64,000 nt of DNA from Myceligenerans crystallogenes. GTDB lineage: Bacteria; Actinomycetota; Actinomycetes; Actinomycetales; Cellulomonadaceae. The notes under the pieces were generated by a model, which was given only the letters and a program-made list of their open reading frames with translations, did not search any database and was not told where the DNA came from. Of the stretch, positions 31,804 through 40,378 are shown one piece after another. Location: the NCBI RefSeq assembly GCF_039529775.1, contig NZ_BAAANL010000006.1:1-64000 (forward strand), written 5' to 3'. The position numbers and the translations under genes are program-made. The first letter of the stretch is position 1, and every line of letters starts with the position of its first letter.

Positions 31804-32873
31804 CCGGCTTCCGCCCTCGTCGCGGGGCCCGCCGGGCTACCCGCCGCCCGGGCGACCGGCCGGCCGGCCACCGGGTGATCCGCCGCCCGGCCGGCCGGGC
31901 GATCGGTCGTTCCGCCGGCCGGCCGGACGGCCTGGCGATTCGCCGGCTGCTCCACCGGCCGATCGGCAGGAGCGCAGCCCAGGACGCAGCGAAAGGTCGA
32001 CGGGCGGGCCGCCGTGCCACGTCCGGTGCGGCGCACGTCCAGGGTGCGGTGGTGCAGGTGGCCGGCGCCGTGGTCGGAGCCCGTCCAGGTGCCCGGGCCC
32101 GCGGTCAGCGTGACCTGGGCGCCCGGCCAGGCGGCGTCGGGCGGCGTCGTGGCGCGTCCCGGTGTTGTGCCGCGGCCCGGCGTCGTCGTCCACGGCGTCG
32201 TCGTCCGCGGCGTCGTGCCGCGCTCCTGCGGGGCATATCCCTGCGTGCCACGCTCCTGCGGGCCGCGCTCCCGCACGTCATATCCCTGCGCGCCCCGTTC
32301 CTGCACGCCGTATCCCTGTGCACCCTGCTCCCGCACGTCGTATCCCTGCGCGCCCCGTTCCTGCGCGGCGATCAGCACCGCCCCGCGTTCTCGGGCGCGC
32401 GCCGTCAGGCGGCGGCGGTCGGCGTCGTGCAGCGCGGTGCGCGGGCCGACGACGACGAGGTCCATCCCGTCCAGCAGCGCGGCCACCACGGCGGGCGCGT
32501 CCGGGCCGGGGTCGGGGACGCAGAGCGTGCGGGACAGCTCGCACCCGGCGTCGGCGGCCGCGGCCAGCCCCACCTCCGGATGGCCCACGAACACCGTCCA
32601 CGCGCCCGCCCGCGACGGGGCGGCGAGCAGGGCGAGCAGCAGCGTCGTCGAACCGGCGACCACCACCGTGCTCCCGGCCACGAGCGCGCCGCCGGGCAGC
32701 AGGCCCGCCACCCCGGGGGCGACGGAGAACAGCGCGGTGTCCGGGACGACGTCGGGCGTCAGGCCCGTGCGCGTCTCGACCGCGCGCAGCGCGGCCAGCG
32801 CGTGGCCGTGCCGGTCCGCGTGCGGGGCGCGAGGTGCGTGCGGGGCGGTGGCTGTCTCGGGAACGACGGTCAT
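31800..32873 (-). CDS. imuA: ImuA'-like mutasome protein
   Basis: A 357-residue RecA-like accessory protein. Family features are LLPGGALVAGSTVVVAGSTTLLLALLAA (a degenerate P-loop region), WTVFVGHPEVGLAAAADAGC, and DLVVVGPRTALHDADRRRLTARARERGAVL. A repeat-rich insert (about residues 160-235, RGAQGYDV units and a TTP-rich run) separates this from VTLTAGPGTWTGSDHGAGHL. The last 70 residues are Pro/Arg/Gly-rich. The ATG at 32873 has GGAGGGCAGG upstream. It is the first gene of the SOS-induced operon; ImuA' links the complex to RecA in mycobacteria. Confidence 0.85.
   Translation of the reverse strand: MTVVPETATAPHAPRAPHADRHGHALAALRAVETRTGLTPDVVPDTALFSVAPGVAGLLPGGALVAGSTVVVAGSTTLLLALLAAPSRAGAWTVFVGHPEVGLAAAADAGCELSRTLCVPDPGPDAPAVVAALLDGMDLVVVGPRTALHDADRRRLTARARERGAVLIAAQERGAQGYDVREQGAQGYGVQERGAQGYDVRERGPQERGTQGYAPQERGTTPRTTTPWTTTPGRGTTPGRATTPPDAAWPGAQVTLTAGPGTWTGSDHGAGHLHHRTLDVRRTGRGTAARPSTFRCVLGCAPADRPVEQPANRQAVRPAGGTTDRPAGRAADHPVAGRPVARAAGSPAGPATRAEAG
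32219..32372 (-). repeat. imperfect coding repeat within imuA
   Basis: Imperfect units of about 27-39 bp repeat four to five times, encoding variants of QERGAQGYDVRE. Interruptions such as RGPQERGTQGYAPQ suggest repeated duplication and deletion. Confidence 0.65.
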
Positions 32874-32923
32874 TCCTGCCCTCCAGCGATGGTGCCTGCC
32901 GGAACGGGCCGGTCGAGCGGAAG

Positions 32924-32939
32924 TCGAACACGCGTTCGA
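32924..32939. promoter_or_regulatory. LexA (SOS) box
   Basis: TCGAACACGCGTTCGA is a perfect match to the actinobacterial SOS box (TCGAAC-N4-GTTCGA). It lies 51 bp upstream of imuA, the position expected for LexA repression of the mutasome operon. Confidence 0.95.
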
Positions 32940-33201
32940 CACTCTCAGTAGACAGCGCGCCACGAAGAGCTGTCAACAGACCTGGTCAGCACCCCGCGCA
33001 GCGGCGGGTGGCGGGCGGCGGCCGGTGACACGCGGGCGGCAGCACCGCAGCACGCGGCGGCAGGGCGCCACCGCACGCCTCGGCAGCGCACCGCGGCACG
33101 CGGGCAGCACGCGGGCAGCACGGCGAAGCCCGGCCGCGGGATTCCGCGACCGGGCTCCGCCGGTGCACCGGGGATCTTTCCCCTGAGAACGTCCGCCCTG
33201 G
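32940..33201. other. intergenic region rich in GC direct repeats
   Basis: This region separates the imuA promoter from the stop of the kinase gene. 33000-33125 is low-complexity, with repeated CACGCGGGCAG-like units. 33127-33156 forms a hairpin (AGCCCGG/CCGGGCT plus an inner CGCGG/CCGCG) and 33168-33182 a second small one, both plausible terminators for the kinase. No gene is supported. Confidence 0.45.
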
Positions 33202-35205
33202 TCAGAGCTTCTTGTAGCACATCGTGTAGGCGGACTCGTCGAAGCCGTCCAGGTGCCAGGACGTCCAGTTCGTGGTGCCGTCCGGGCACACCTTCCCGGC
33301 CTCCCGGCCGGATCGGGTCGCCACGTCCAGGAGCTTGAGGACCCGGCCGTCGGCCTTCTTCGAGTCGCAGTCGACGATCTCGAACTCGTACGAGTCCACC
33401 GGACCGGGCCGGTGCACGCAGTCGCCCTTCTCGGTCTTCCACGCGTCACCGGGGTAGTTCAGCGTGAGGCACAGCAGGACGTCGTCACCGGGGTTCTCGG
33501 ACGGCCCGAAGTACTTCTCGTGGTCGGCGCCGCGGGAGCAGTCCCCGGCGGCCTTCTCCCCCTCGATCCGCCGCGCCACCTCGAACGATCCCACACCGCA
33601 CTTGTCGTCCATCCCCCAGACGGTCTCCTTCTCCGGGTCCCGGTGCACGCACTCGCCCTCCTCGGCGAGGTACTCGGGCTCCCCGGCCTCGGGGTTGGTG
33701 TTCCGCGAGACGGTGGGCGACGGCGTCGGGGACGGCGAGACGGACGGCGACACGTCGGCCGACGGCGTGGCCGCGACCGGCGTCGCCGGGGGCGGCACCG
33801 GCAGCAGGCCCCGGAACACGGTCAGGCTCAGCACCACGAGGACCACGAGGACCGCGGCGATCCCCGCCCCGATCCACAGCCCGGTGCGCCCGCGGCGGCG
33901 GGGCGGCAGGGCGACGCCGATGTCGGCGCGCCCCTGGTGGTGGTAGGCGGCGAGGTTCGCCATGACGTCCGCGGCCGGGTCCGGCGCGCCGGCCACGGGG
34001 ACCTGGCCGCTCGGCGGGCCCGCGGGGACCGGGTACCGGACCGCGGGGTACTCCCCCGGCGCCGGCCCGGCGCCGGGCAGCTGTCCCGGCACCGGCACCG
34101 CAGGCGTCGCCCCGGACCAGGGGCCGGCCTGCGAGGGCAACGGCGAGAAGGCCGGTCCGGCCGGGGGCACCGCGTCGATCACGTCCGCGCGCGGGGCCGG
34201 CGGCGGCTGCACCGGCTGCGGCGCGCCTGCCGACGGCGGCCCGAACACCATCGCCGGGTCCAGCTCCTGCGGCCCCGGCAGGGGCGCGCTCGGGTCGCCG
34301 TGGGTGAGCCAGTAGACCTGCTCCTGCTGCTCGGTCGCGATCCGCCGGACCGCCTCCGGCCACGTGCCCGGCGGCGGGGCGGGCAGGCCGGCCAGCATGG
34401 CGAGCAGGCCGTCGGCCGTGGCCCGGCCGCCGGGATCCTTCACGAGGCAGGCGTCGACGACGGCGCGCAGCCGCTCGTCCCGCAGGGTCGCCTGCGGCGT
34501 CGTCTCGATGACCCGGCGGCGCGTCTCGCTGGGCGACGTGTCGCGGAACGGGTTGGTACCCGTGGCGGCCGTCAGCAGGATCGTGCCGAGCGAGAAGATG
34601 TCGCTGACCGGCGTCAGGTCCAGGCCCATCGCCTGCTCGGGGGACATGAACCCGGGCGCGCCCACGAGCGTGCCGGGGCGGGTCACCGTGGTCACGTCGC
34701 CGGCGTCGCCGCCCGCGGCCGCGTTCCGGGCGATGCCGAAGTCGATGACCACCGGGCCGTCCGCGCCGAGCAGGACGTTGCCGGTGGACAGGTCGCGGTG
34801 CACGAACTCGCACGTGTGGATGTCGCGCAGCGCCTCGGCCAGGCCGCGGGCCAGGTACAGCACCGAGTCCTCGGGCAGCGGGCCGGTGACCTGCAGCGCG
34901 TGGGAGAGCGACGGGCCGTGCCGGAACTCGTAGGCCACCCAGGGGATCGCCGCCTCGGTGTCCGCGGCCACGACCTGCGCGGTGCGGGGGCTGCGCACGC
35001 GGCGCGCGGCGTCGGCCTCCCGGCGCAGGCGGCTGCGGAAACCCGGGTCCTGCGCGGAGTACATGTCCCGCACGAGCTTGACGGCGACCCGTTCCCCCGA
35101 GGGGCCGGTCGCGAGGTAGACGCGCCCCATCCCACCCTGGCCGAGGACGGCGCGAGGACGATAGGGCCCGACGACCCGCGGGTCCGACGGCGCGAGCAGC
35201 TCCAT
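33202..35205 (-). CDS. receptor-type Ser/Thr protein kinase with Cys-rich outer domain
   Basis: A 667-residue kinase. The kinase domain covers about residues 15-270: GQGGMGRVY, K43, HRDLSTGN (136-143, with D138), DFG (155-157), and GFMSPEQAMG. The Lys usually following HRDL is Ser here. A Pro-rich juxtamembrane region ends at a membrane segment (GLWIGAGIAAVLVVLVVLSL, about 445). The outer region has a Ser/Pro/Thr stalk and eight Cys, including two related motifs GECVHRD and GDCVHRP that look like an internal duplication. The ATG at 35205 has AGGAGG 6 nt upstream, which fixes the start. The outer domain is probably a disulfide-bonded sensor. Confidence 0.88.
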   Translation of the reverse strand: MELLAPSDPRVVGPYRPRAVLGQGGMGRVYLATGPSGERVAVKLVRDMYSAQDPGFRSRLRREADAARRVRSPRTAQVVAADTEAAIPWVAYEFRHGPSLSHALQVTGPLPEDSVLYLARGLAEALRDIHTCEFVHRDLSTGNVLLGADGPVVIDFGIARNAAAGGDAGDVTTVTRPGTLVGAPGFMSPEQAMGLDLTPVSDIFSLGTILLTAATGTNPFRDTSPSETRRRVIETTPQATLRDERLRAVVDACLVKDPGGRATADGLLAMLAGLPAPPPGTWPEAVRRIATEQQEQVYWLTHGDPSAPLPGPQELDPAMVFGPPSAGAPQPVQPPPAPRADVIDAVPPAGPAFSPLPSQAGPWSGATPAVPVPGQLPGAGPAPGEYPAVRYPVPAGPPSGQVPVAGAPDPAADVMANLAAYHHQGRADIGVALPPRRRGRTGLWIGAGIAAVLVVLVVLSLTVFRGLLPVPPPATPVAATPSADVSPSVSPSPTPSPTVSRNTNPEAGEPEYLAEEGECVHRDPEKETVWGMDDKCGVGSFEVARRIEGEKAAGDCSRGADHEKYFGPSENPGDDVLLCLTLNYPGDAWKTEKGDCVHRPGPVDSYEFEIVDCDSKKADGRVLKLLDVATRSGREAGKVCPDGTTNWTSWHLDGFDESAYTMCYKKL

Positions 35206-35368
35206 GGTGCCTCCTGGACTCCTTCCGTCGCGACGTCCCCGGCCCCTGCCGCCGGACCTGTCCGTCATACACGACGTGCGTGCCAAGATTCGCCGACCCG
35301 TGCGGTGTTGTCAAAGACCCGCGCGGCCAGTCCTGGCGAGCGAGGTCACGATTCGGCAGAGTGGGTCC

Positions 35369-35917
35369 ATGTCATCCAGCCACGACTTCACCCGGCCCCT
35401 GCCTCCTGACCCGTACTCCCTGCTCCCGGCCCCCGCGACCTTCACGCTGCGCAGCCCGGACATCGCCGACGGCGAGCGCCTGCCCGCGGACCACGCCGCC
35501 GACGGCGGCGACGTCTCCCCCGCCCTGGAGTGGTCCGGGGCGCCCGAGGGCACCCGGTCCTTCGTGGTCAGCTGCTACGACCCGGACGCGCCGACGCCGT
35601 CGGGCTACTGGCACTGGAACGTGGTGGACCTGCCCGCCGAGGTCACCGCGCTGGCCCGCGGCGCCGGGGCGGTCGACGGCTCGGGCCTGCCCGCGGGCGC
35701 CTTCCACGTGCGCAGCGACGGCCGCACGCCCGGGTTCGAGGGCGCCGGCCCGCCGCCCGGCGACCACGACCACCGGTACGTCTTCGCCGTGCACGCGCTC
35801 GGCGCCGCCCCGGGCGAACTGGGCCTGACGAGCGAGAACACCCCCGCGCAGGTGCACTTCAACGTCTACTTCCACCTGCTGGGGCGGGCGACGCTGACGG
35901 CGACGTACAGCCGCTGA
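35369..35917 (+). CDS. YbhB/YbcL-type Raf-kinase-inhibitor-like (PEBP) protein
   Basis: A 182-residue protein of the phosphatidylethanolamine-binding family. The signatures are SPALEWSGAPEGTRSFVVSCYDPDAPTPSG (contains the DPDAP motif), YWHWNVVDLPAEV, GPPPGDHDHRYVFAVHAL (the GxHRY anion-binding motif), and a C-terminal VYFHLLGRATLTATYSR. It has no signal peptide and is cytoplasmic. Bacterial members have no well-defined role. It is divergent from the receptor kinase, but a functional link to the kinase (as in eukaryotic RKIP) would be speculation. Confidence 0.9.
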   Translation: MSSSHDFTRPLPPDPYSLLPAPATFTLRSPDIADGERLPADHAADGGDVSPALEWSGAPEGTRSFVVSCYDPDAPTPSGYWHWNVVDLPAEVTALARGAGAVDGSGLPAGAFHVRSDGRTPGFEGAGPPPGDHDHRYVFAVHALGAAPGELGLTSENTPAQVHFNVYFHLLGRATLTATYSR

Positions 35918-35923
35918 GCTCCC

Positions 35924-36919
35924 TCAGTTCTCGCTGCGGCCCTTGCGCCAGTAGCCCATGAACGCGACGGCCTTGCGGTCCACCCCGCACTCGCCGACGA
36001 GGTAGCGGCGCAGCGTCTTGATGACGCCGGCCTCCCCGGCGAGCCAGGCGTACAGCACGGTGTCCTGCACGAGGGGCCGGCCCTCGTCGTCGACGGGGAC
36101 CTCCCACAGGATCCCGTTGTCGATGTCGACGTCGGCCGGCTCCTCCGCGGCGAGGGCGGCGTCGGGCCGGACGCCCATCGCGAGCATCTGGTCGGCCGCC
36201 CGGCGCACGGCGGGCACGAGCAGGTCGCCGTGCTCGGCGCCGTCGCGGTGCAGCCAGTGCACGCGCACGCCCTCGGGCGCGGCGATCACCCAGCCGTCCT
36301 CGGGGTGCGGCACCTCGAGGAAGACCTCGCCGACGGCGTCGGCCGGAAGCGACTCGCAGATCGCGGCGATCGCCGGGACGGCGGTCTCGTCGCCCGCGAG
36401 CAGCAGCGCGTGGCTGCCCGACGGCGGCGCGAACTCCGCGCCGCCCTGCGGCCCGTCGAACCAGGCGTCCGGTCCCATGATGACCAGCGGCGATCCCTCG
36501 CGGGCCGCGGTCGCCCAGCGGGAGGCGGGGCCGGAGTCGCCGTGCAGCACCATGTCGACGTCGATCTCGTGCCGGTCCTGCCGGACCGTGCGCACGGTGT
36601 AGGTGCGCAGCGGGTTGCGGCGCTCGTCGGGCAGCGCCCGCCAGCTGGTGAACCAGTCCGGGTCGTTCTTCAGCAGGTGGTCCCAGCCCCCGGACGGGTC
36701 CGGGAGGACGAACTTGATGCGCTGGTCGCGCCCGTTGTCGGCGAAGCGGTGGAGGTCCCCGCCCGTGAAGGTCACCCGCACGAACGACGGGCACAGGCGC
36801 ACCACGCGCGTGACCTCGACGTCGAACATGCGCCAGGGGGTGGCCGCGACTGCCTCACGGCTCGCGTCCGCGCCCGGCGCGCCCTGCTCCCGGAGGGTCG
36901 AAACGTTCTCGGTGCTCAC
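35924..36919 (-). CDS. siderophore-interacting protein (FAD-dependent ferric reductase)
   Basis: A 331-residue SIP-family flavoprotein that releases iron from ferric siderophores in the cytoplasm. The FAD-binding barrel has PLRTYTVRTVRQDRHEIDVD (RxYT motif) and GPASRWATAAREG, and the NAD(P)H-side domain has HALLLAGDETAVPAIAAICE, VYAWLAGEAGVIKTLRRYLV and the terminal VAFMGYWRKG. The start is a GTG at 36919, preceded by TAGGCT with a 7-nt gap, so it is probably leaderless. A DtxR/IdeR box overlaps that -10, giving iron repression. No siderophore biosynthesis or uptake genes are adjacent. Confidence 0.92.
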   Translation of the reverse strand: MSTENVSTLREQGAPGADASREAVAATPWRMFDVEVTRVVRLCPSFVRVTFTGGDLHRFADNGRDQRIKFVLPDPSGGWDHLLKNDPDWFTSWRALPDERRNPLRTYTVRTVRQDRHEIDVDMVLHGDSGPASRWATAAREGSPLVIMGPDAWFDGPQGGAEFAPPSGSHALLLAGDETAVPAIAAICESLPADAVGEVFLEVPHPEDGWVIAAPEGVRVHWLHRDGAEHGDLLVPAVRRAADQMLAMGVRPDAALAAEEPADVDIDNGILWEVPVDDEGRPLVQDTVLYAWLAGEAGVIKTLRRYLVGECGVDRKAVAFMGYWRKGRSEN

Positions 36920-36920
36920 G

Positions 36921-36939
36921 TTGGTGAGCCTAGCCTAAG
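36921..36939. promoter_or_regulatory. DtxR/IdeR-type iron box
   Basis: On the minus strand the sequence reads TTAGGCTAGGCTCACCAA, very close to the actinobacterial iron-box consensus TTAGGTTAGGCTCACCTAA. It overlaps the presumed -10 (36927-36932) of the siderophore-interacting gene, so Fe-loaded DtxR would block initiation. Confidence 0.85.
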
Positions 36940-37200
36940 TTGGGCGAACCTTCGCACGCGTCCCGCCCCCTGCCCGCCCCTCCGATACCCGTGCATCGGC
37001 GGGACCAGGGGCTCCGTCGGACGGGTTTTCTCCGCTGTGGCGGACTCGACCGGGCCTCACTTTGGGACATCCGTCACACAGGTGCCATTTCATCGAGCAT
37101 GACCCCGCCATTACCTCTATTGTCTGGCGCGAGCGCCTGTTTGGACGACCGACCAACTCGGCAACCCAGAGCCGAGGGCCACACAGGCCAGGGGGTTTCA

Positions 37201-38043
37201 ATGATCGACCATTTCGCGTACGGCGCGCTGACGCCGTTGCTGTCCTTCGTCCTGTCCTGCGCCGGGTGCGGCGTGGGCCTGTCCTGTACTGCCCGAGCGC
37301 GGGTCGCAACCGGCGTCACGCGCACGATATGGCTCTCGCTCGGGGCCGTCGCCATCGGCGGCACCGGCATCTGGGTCATGCATTTCGTCGCAATGCTCGG
37401 CTTCTCGGTCACCGGGGCGCAGATCCATTACGACGTGTTCACCACCGTGCTCTCGATGCTGCTGGCGATCGTCGTCGTGGCCGTCGGGTTGTTCCTCGTG
37501 CACAACCGGAGGAACAACACGGCGGCCTTGCTGGCCGGCGGCGCCATCGCCGGCCTGGGCGTCACCGTCATGCATTACATGGGCATGGCCGCGATGCACG
37601 TCGGCGTGGACATCGCGTACGACCCGGTGCTGGTCGGGCTGTCCGTCGCCATCGCCGTCGTCGCCGCGACCGTGGGCCTGTGGCTCGCGGCCAGGGTCCG
37701 GGGCTTCGGCGCCGGAGCCGGGGCGATGCTCGTGATGGGGGTCGCCGTCTCCGGTATGCACTACACCGGGATGGCCGCGATGAGCGTGATCTCGTACCAG
37801 GCGGGCTCCCCGATCGAGACACCGGCGATCGGCCTGCCCGCCACCCAGCTGCTGGTGCCGCTGGTGGTCGGGATCGTCGCCAGCACGGTCGCGCTGCTCG
37901 TGGTGGCGGGCGCCTGGCCGAGCGCGTCGGAGATGGAGGTCCAGGCCGAGTTCGACGCCTGGGCCGAACGCCAGCGCCAGCAGCAGGCCGAGCAGGCGGC
38001 GAACGGGCCGGGGCATCTCCCGGCCCGTTCACGGCTGCGCTGA
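37201..38043 (+). CDS. MHYT-domain integral membrane sensor
   Basis: A 280-residue membrane protein with seven predicted membrane segments and the MHYT signatures GIWVMHFVAM (about residue 58), VTVMHYMGMAAMHV (about 122) and SGMHYTGMAAMSV (about 184). The conserved Met/His pairs are thought to bind copper or sense small gases. There is no GGDEF, EAL or kinase domain attached; the C-terminus is a short Gln/Glu-rich cytoplasmic tail. CAGGGGG precedes the ATG. The 280 bp upstream contain no gene. Confidence 0.9.
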   Translation: MIDHFAYGALTPLLSFVLSCAGCGVGLSCTARARVATGVTRTIWLSLGAVAIGGTGIWVMHFVAMLGFSVTGAQIHYDVFTTVLSMLLAIVVVAVGLFLVHNRRNNTAALLAGGAIAGLGVTVMHYMGMAAMHVGVDIAYDPVLVGLSVAIAVVAATVGLWLAARVRGFGAGAGAMLVMGVAVSGMHYTGMAAMSVISYQAGSPIETPAIGLPATQLLVPLVVGIVASTVALLVVAGAWPSASEMEVQAEFDAWAERQRQQQAEQAANGPGHLPARSRLR

Positions 38044-38203
38044 GGCGCACCGCGCCGGCCGCGGGCAGGACCACGCGCGCCCGATCGCCCTCGACGGCGG
38101 CCGGGCGCGCGTCGTCCTGCCCGCGGGCCGGCGTGGGCGGCCCGTGGTCGTCCTGCCCGCGGCCGGCGTCGGCGTCCCGTGGCGCCGGGGATCGCGGACC
38201 GCG

Positions 38204-38854
38204 TCAGCGTCCCGCGCCGGCCGCATGACGCGGCCGCCCGCGGTCGCGCAGCCTCAGGTAGAGCCACCAGGCGACCGCGAGCGCCACCACCACGACGACG
38301 ACCTTCTGGAACACGCCCACGCCCTCCTCCACGACCTGCCACTGGTCCCCCAGCAGGTACCCGGCGCCGACCAGCAGGGTGTTCCACACGCCTGACCCGA
38401 GCGTCGTGTACGCGAGGAACCGGCCCAGCGGCATGCGTTCCACGCCCGCGGGGATCGAGATCAGGCTGCGCACGATCGGGATGAGCCGCCCGATCAGCAC
38501 CGCCTGGTCGCCGCGCCGGGCGAACCAGTCCTCGGCCTTGTCGACGTCGGACAACGGGACCAGCGGCATCCGGTCCACGATCGCGCGCAGGCGGTCGCGC
38601 CCCAGCCAGGCGCCGAGCCCGTACAGGATGAGGGCACCGGTCACGGATCCCGCCGTCGTCCAGGCCAGGACCTGCCACAGCACGAGGCCGCCCTGCGCGG
38701 CCGTGAAGCCCGCCAGCGGCAGGATCACCTCGCTGGGCAGCGGCGGGAACAGGTTCTCCAGCGCGATCGCGACGCCCGCGCCCGGCGCACCGAGCGTCTC
38801 CATGAGCCCGATCGCCCAGCCGGCGACCTCGGCGGCGAAGTTCTGTGTCGTCAT
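38204..38854 (-). CDS. DedA/SNARE-associated family membrane protein
   Basis: A 216-residue DedA-family protein, now regarded as lipid-translocating membrane proteins. The conserved LENLFPPLPSEVILPLAG (about residues 33-50) and the paired re-entrant/helix motif IGRLIPIVRSLISIPAGVERMPLGRFLAYT are present, followed by GSGVWNTLLVGAGYLLGDQW. The ATG at 38854 follows TAGCGT (38862-38867, minus strand) by 7 nt, a leaderless arrangement. It is divergent from the two-component system at 38984. Confidence 0.92.
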   Translation of the reverse strand: MTTQNFAAEVAGWAIGLMETLGAPGAGVAIALENLFPPLPSEVILPLAGFTAAQGGLVLWQVLAWTTAGSVTGALILYGLGAWLGRDRLRAIVDRMPLVPLSDVDKAEDWFARRGDQAVLIGRLIPIVRSLISIPAGVERMPLGRFLAYTTLGSGVWNTLLVGAGYLLGDQWQVVEEGVGVFQKVVVVVVALAVAWWLYLRLRDRGRPRHAAGAGR

Positions 38855-38983
38855 GTCGCCGACGCTACGGACGGCGCGGGGCCGGGCGGACTGGGGCCGG
38901 CCGGAGGAACGCGGCGGGTCCGCCGCAGGCAGGGTGCGGTTTCCCGCAGTCCGCGCCCGGGGCCGCGTCCCTATCCTGACCGG

Positions 38984-40378
38984 GTGAGCTCTTCCCCTGC
39001 CGACCGGTCCGGTCCCGTCCGCCTGCTGTGGGGTGCGGCCCTCGGCACCGTGGCGTGGCCGCTCGACCTGCTCCTGGCCGTGGCGGCGGCCGGGACGGCG
39101 TGGCGCCCCGCGCCGCTCGGGCCGGTGGCCGCGCTGGTGCGGTGGCACCGTCGCCGTACGGTCCGCTTCCTCGGATGGTCCGACGACGATGCCGCGCTCA
39201 CCTCCCGGCGCGCCGCGGGCTACCTGGTGACGCGGGCCGGGATCGGGCTGGTGGGCGTCCTGGTGCTCGGGCTGCTGGCGTACGGGTTGTTCGCGGTGGT
39301 GGCCGGGCTGCTCTCGTGGCTGTTCGACATCCGGTTCACGGTGCTGGACCCGGACCAGGCGGGCGGGCTGACCACCGGCACGGTGCTCGCGATGGTGCCG
39401 GTCGGCGCGGTGCTGCTGTACCTGGACCTCATGGGGTTGTACGGGGTCGGTGCGCTGGACCGTGCGGCCGCCGCCCGGTGGCTCGCGCCGAGCCGGAGCG
39501 AGCGACTCGAGGCGCGGGTCGAGTCGCTGACGGTGAGCCGGGCGGAGCTGCTGGCGGCGCTCGACGCCGAGCGGGGGCGGATCGAACGGGACCTGCACGA
39601 CGGGGTGCAGCAGCGGGCGGTGGCCGCGGGAATGCTGGTGGACCGGGCACGGCGGTCGGTGGCCGGGGCCGGTCCGTCCGGGGCCGCCCTGCTGGAACAG
39701 GCGTCCCGGGAGGTGGAGCTCCTGGTGCACGACCTGCGGGAGGTGGCCTGGCGGGTCCGGCCGACGACGCTGGACACGCACGGGCTGGAGCCCGTGCTGC
39801 GGCAGCTGGCGGACCGGGCGGCGGTACCCACCGTGCTGGACTGGGCGGTGGGGGATGCTGCCGGCCGCGTCCGGCCGGACCAGGCCGGGTCGCCTCCTGT
39901 CCGGCCGGACCCCGCCGGGTCGTCCCCCGTCCGGCCGGACTCCGCCGGGACGGAGGGCCCCGGAGCGATCCGGCCGGCACGTCTGCCCGCCGAGGTGGAG
40001 GCGACCGTGTACTACGTCGTGGCGGAGGCACTGACCAACGTGGCGAAGCATGCGGGGGCGCGGTCGGCGCAAGTTCGCGTGTCGGTCACCGGCGACTCGG
40101 ACGGGCAGGCGGGCGGCGTCGGCCCGGGGCGCGACCGCCCGTCAGGCGGCGACGGCAGGGGCTACGGCGACGGCACGCGCAGCGGCGCAGAGCTCGCGCG
40201 GAGCGGCGCCGTCGTCCGCGTGACGATCACCGACGACGGCGTCGGCGGCGCGCAGGCGCGACCCGGCCACGGGCTGGCCGGCCTCGCCGGCCGGGTCGCC
40301 GCGGCCGGCGGCACGATGGACGTGGTCAGCCCTGCGGGCGGGCCGACGAGGATCGAGGTGACGCTGCCGTGCGCGTGA
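38984..40378 (+). CDS. sensor histidine kinase (HisKA_3/NarL type)
   Basis: A 464-residue membrane histidine kinase. The N-terminal half has four or so hydrophobic segments (about 15-160, partly a sensor domain), a coiled linker, and the dimerisation helix with the phospho-His in IERDLHDGVQQRAVAAGML (about residue 205). The ATPase domain has YYVVAEALTNVAKHAGA (N box), TITDDGVGGA and GHGLAGLAGRVAAAGG. A Pro/Asp-rich insert of repeated VRPDxAGS units (about 292-320) and a Gly-rich insert interrupt the ATPase domain. The GTG start follows TATCCT (38972-38977) by 6 nt. It overlaps the response regulator gene by 10 bp. Confidence 0.9.
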   Translation: MSSSPADRSGPVRLLWGAALGTVAWPLDLLLAVAAAGTAWRPAPLGPVAALVRWHRRRTVRFLGWSDDDAALTSRRAAGYLVTRAGIGLVGVLVLGLLAYGLFAVVAGLLSWLFDIRFTVLDPDQAGGLTTGTVLAMVPVGAVLLYLDLMGLYGVGALDRAAAARWLAPSRSERLEARVESLTVSRAELLAALDAERGRIERDLHDGVQQRAVAAGMLVDRARRSVAGAGPSGAALLEQASREVELLVHDLREVAWRVRPTTLDTHGLEPVLRQLADRAAVPTVLDWAVGDAAGRVRPDQAGSPPVRPDPAGSSPVRPDSAGTEGPGAIRPARLPAEVEATVYYVVAEALTNVAKHAGARSAQVRVSVTGDSDGQAGGVGPGRDRPSGGDGRGYGDGTRSGAELARSGAVVRVTITDDGVGGAQARPGHGLAGLAGRVAAAGGTMDVVSPAGGPTRIEVTLPCA

